Of a DNA stretch of 6,159 nt, positions 4,240 to 6,159 are shown in pieces. Within the stretch, counting starts at the first letter, position 1; each line of letters opens with the position of its first letter. Source of the stretch: Flavobacteriales bacterium (GTDB lineage: Bacteria > Bacteroidota > Bacteroidia > Flavobacteriales > Flavobacteriaceae); contig JALVKK010000026.1 of NCBI GenBank assembly GCA_027033875.1, positions 1 through 6,159 of the forward strand, written 5' to 3'. The notes under the pieces were generated by a model. That model saw nothing but the letters and a program-made list of their open reading frames with translations. It was not told where the DNA came from and ran no database searches. The translations under genes were made by a program, and so were the position numbers.

Positions 4240-6159
4240 TTAAATATTCAACTTATTAATGATTTCATCATCAACCATTTCCGGCACATTGACTTTCAAC
4301 AGCGGATTTTCAGCCATGGCTCGCTGTATGGTAAACATGGCATTGTCATTGCGTGCCCAATTGCGACGGGCGATGCCGTTGTTGACATCCCAGTATAGCA
4401 TCTGTTTGAGGCGTCTGTCGGCATCACCGGAGCCATCGAGCAACATGCCGAAGCCTCCGTTGATGACCTCGCCCCAACCGACACCACCGCCGTTGTGAAT
4501 AGACACCCAAGTGGCACCGCGGAAGCTGTCGCCAATCACATTTTGAATAGCCATATCGGCGGTAAACATAGAACCGTCGTAAATATTGGAAGTTTCGCGG
4601 AAAGGTGAATCCGTACCCGAAACATCGTGATGGTCGCGTCCCAAAACAACCGGCGCACTAATTTCTCCTTTATTTATAGCTTCATTAAATGCTTCGGCAA
4701 TTTTGATACGTCCCCAAGCATCGGCATAAAGTATGCGTGCTTGACTACCCACGACTAATTTGTTTTCTTGCGCCCCGCGTATCCATTGGATATTGTCTGC
4801 CATTTGTTGTTGAATGCGTTCGGGAGCATTTCGTTTCAATGCTTCCAAAACACCGGTTGCAATCTCATCGGTTTTTTGTAAATCATCAGGCTTACCGCTT
4901 GTACACACCCAACGGAAAGGACCAAAACCGTAATCAAAGCAGAAAGGACCCATAATATCTTCAACATAAGACGGATAACGAAATTTATTAGCGTTCATAA
5001 TATCAGCTCCCGCCCGACTCGATTCCAACAAAAAAGCATTACCGTAATCAAAGAAATAGGTACCTTTAGCGGTATGCTTGTTGATAGCGTCAACTTGTCG
5101 GCGCAATGAAGCATACACATATTCTTTAAATTTTTCCGGCTCTGCTGCCATCATTTGATTGGCCTGTTCAAAACTCAATTCAACCGGATAATAACCGCCG
5201 TTAAACGGATTATGAAGCGAAGTTTGGTCGCTTCCCAAATCTATTTTTATATTTTCTTTATCAAATTTTTCCCAAACATCTACTATATTGCCGATATATC
5301 CGAAGGAAATAACTTTATGTTCTTTGAGCGCTTTTTTAACTTCTTCTGTCAGTTTATCAAGGTCGTCAATCAACACATCTACCCAACCTTGCTCATGCCG
5401 TTTTTTAGCTGCTTTCGGATTAACTTCCGCTACTACAGACACTACGCCGGCAATGTTTCCGGCTTTTGGTTGGGCACCGCTCATACCACCCAATCCGGAA
5501 GATACAAATAAGACCGGTTCATTGGTATTTTTACCAAAACGTTCAGTGATAATACGCTTGGCATTTAATATGGTAATGGTTGTGCCGTGAACTATTCCCT
5601 GCGGACCGATATACATATAGCTGCCGGCTGTCATTTGTCCGTATTGGGTATTTCCCAAAGCGTTGTGGCGGTCATAATCGTCAAGTGAGGAATAATTGGG
5701 TATCATCATACCGTTAGTTACAACTACTCTCGGTGCATCTTTATGCGAAGGAAACAAACCCATAGGGTGTCCGCTGTACATAGCCAGCGTTTGTTCTTCA
5801 GTCATTTCAGACAGGTATTTCATCGTTAATAAATACTGCGCCCAATTTTGAAAAACCGCACCATTACCGCCGTAAGTAATCAGCTCGTGCGGATGTTGCG
5901 CCACTTTCGGGTCCAAATTGTTTTGTATCATCAGCATGATAGCTGCGGCTTGCTTGCTTTTAGCCGGATAGTCATCTATGGGGCGAGCATACATCTCGTA
6001 ATCGGGACGAAAACGATACATATATATTCTACCGTATTGATTTAATTCGTCTGCAAACTCTTGAGCCAATTCGGCATGCCATTTTTTAGGAAAATACCGT
6101 AAAGCATTGCGTACTGCCAAGCGTTTTTCGTCATCAGTCAAAATATTACGACGAGGCGG
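4240..6159 (-). CDS. hutU: Urocanate hydratase (urocanase), 5' end beyond the window
   Basis: This is step two of histidine degradation: urocanate plus water gives 4-imidazolone-5-propanoate, with tightly bound NAD+ as electrophile. The visible 639 residues (numbered from the window edge) show YGGNG (96-100), the dinucleotide-binding GLGGMSGAQPKA (222-233), GSDQTSLHNPFNGGYYP (309-325), the catalytic-region GFGPFRWVCTSG (411-422) with Cys419, GRDHHDVSGTDSPFRETSN (507-525), and HNGGGVGWGEVINGG (555-569). The GPFRWVCTSG form and the length place it with the long type, about 660-680 residues, related to animal UROC1, rather than the roughly 560-residue Pseudomonas type. A TTG at 6141 could be mistaken for the start, but six in-frame codons (PPRRNI) continue to the edge without a stop and fit the family's N-terminal region before LTDDEK. 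So perhaps 20-40 residues lie outside. No hutH, hutI or ftcD follows downstream; they may lie upstream of the window. Confidence 0.96.
   Translation of the reverse strand, partial: PPRRNILTDDEKRLAVRNALRYFPKKWHAELAQEFADELNQYGRIYMYRFRPDYEMYARPIDDYPAKSKQAAAIMLMIQNNLDPKVAQHPHELITYGGNGAVFQNWAQYLLTMKYLSEMTEEQTLAMYSGHPMGLFPSHKDAPRVVVTNGMMIPNYSSLDDYDRHNALGNTQYGQMTAGSYMYIGPQGIVHGTTITILNAKRIITERFGKNTNEPVLFVSSGLGGMSGAQPKAGNIAGVVSVVAEVNPKAAKKRHEQGWVDVLIDDLDKLTEEVKKALKEHKVISFGYIGNIVDVWEKFDKENIKIDLGSDQTSLHNPFNGGYYPVELSFEQANQMMAAEPEKFKEYVYASLRRQVDAINKHTAKGTYFFDYGNAFLLESSRAGADIMNANKFRYPSYVEDIMGPFCFDYGFGPFRWVCTSGKPDDLQKTDEIATGVLEALKRNAPERIQQQMADNIQWIRGAQENKLVVGSQARILYADAWGRIKIAEAFNEAINKGEISAPVVLGRDHHDVSGTDSPFRETSNIYDGSMFTADMAIQNVIGDSFRGATWVSIHNGGGVGWGEVINGGFGMLLDGSGDADRRLKQMLYWDVNNGIARRNWARNDNAMFTIQRAMAENPLLKVNVPEMVDDEIINKLNI

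Noticed and set aside
5155..5590. Two overlapping + strand open frames of about 100-118 codons inside hutU
   Set aside because: They are shadows of the strongly conserved hutU reading frame; their Phe/Ile/Ser-rich translations are typical of antisense frames.

Overview
This 6.2 kb AT-rich window looks like ordinary chromosomal DNA from a member of the Bacteroidota. Four things point that way: a type IX secretion (T9SS) C-terminal sorting domain, TAnnTTTG-type promoter boxes, mostly absent Shine-Dalgarno sequences, and the compact rpsF-rpsR-rplI order with no ssb or priB inserted. The protein sequences, especially the tail on LysRS, feel flavobacterial or close to it, but class cannot be fixed from the window alone.

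Layout, left to right. Bases 1-81 hold an 8-bp tandem repeat that runs to the window edge. Bases 82-849 (+) encode a secreted protein with a CxxCH haem-type motif near the mature N-terminus and a T9SS sorting tail. A 63-bp gap carries a clear Bacteroidota -7 box and a short AT-rich palindrome. It leads into the ribosomal protein operon rpsF-rpsR-rplI (bS6, bS18, bL9; 913-2145, +). A perfect 20-bp stem hairpin at 2161-2204 separates this operon from the convergent lysS (2246-3943, -), and it should terminate transcription from both sides. The region 3944-4239 contains the lysS promoter, a 7-bp direct repeat and a short unassigned open frame. From 4240 to the right edge (-) lies most of hutU (urocanate hydratase). 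Its reading frame runs through the window edge, so the true start is outside.

How the genes work together: the operon and lysS are both growth-linked translation genes. They share the identical 10-nt sequence TATCTTTGCA at their promoters, which suggests the same housekeeping sigma factor, and they share one terminator. The secreted protein and hutU (histidine degradation) are unrelated neighbours. No mobile element, CRISPR array, tRNA, rRNA or defence system is visible, and nothing here is a convincing new system. The points most worth a second look are the edge repeat upstream of the secreted CxxCH protein, the winged-helix-like tail of LysRS, and the open frame between lysS and hutU.
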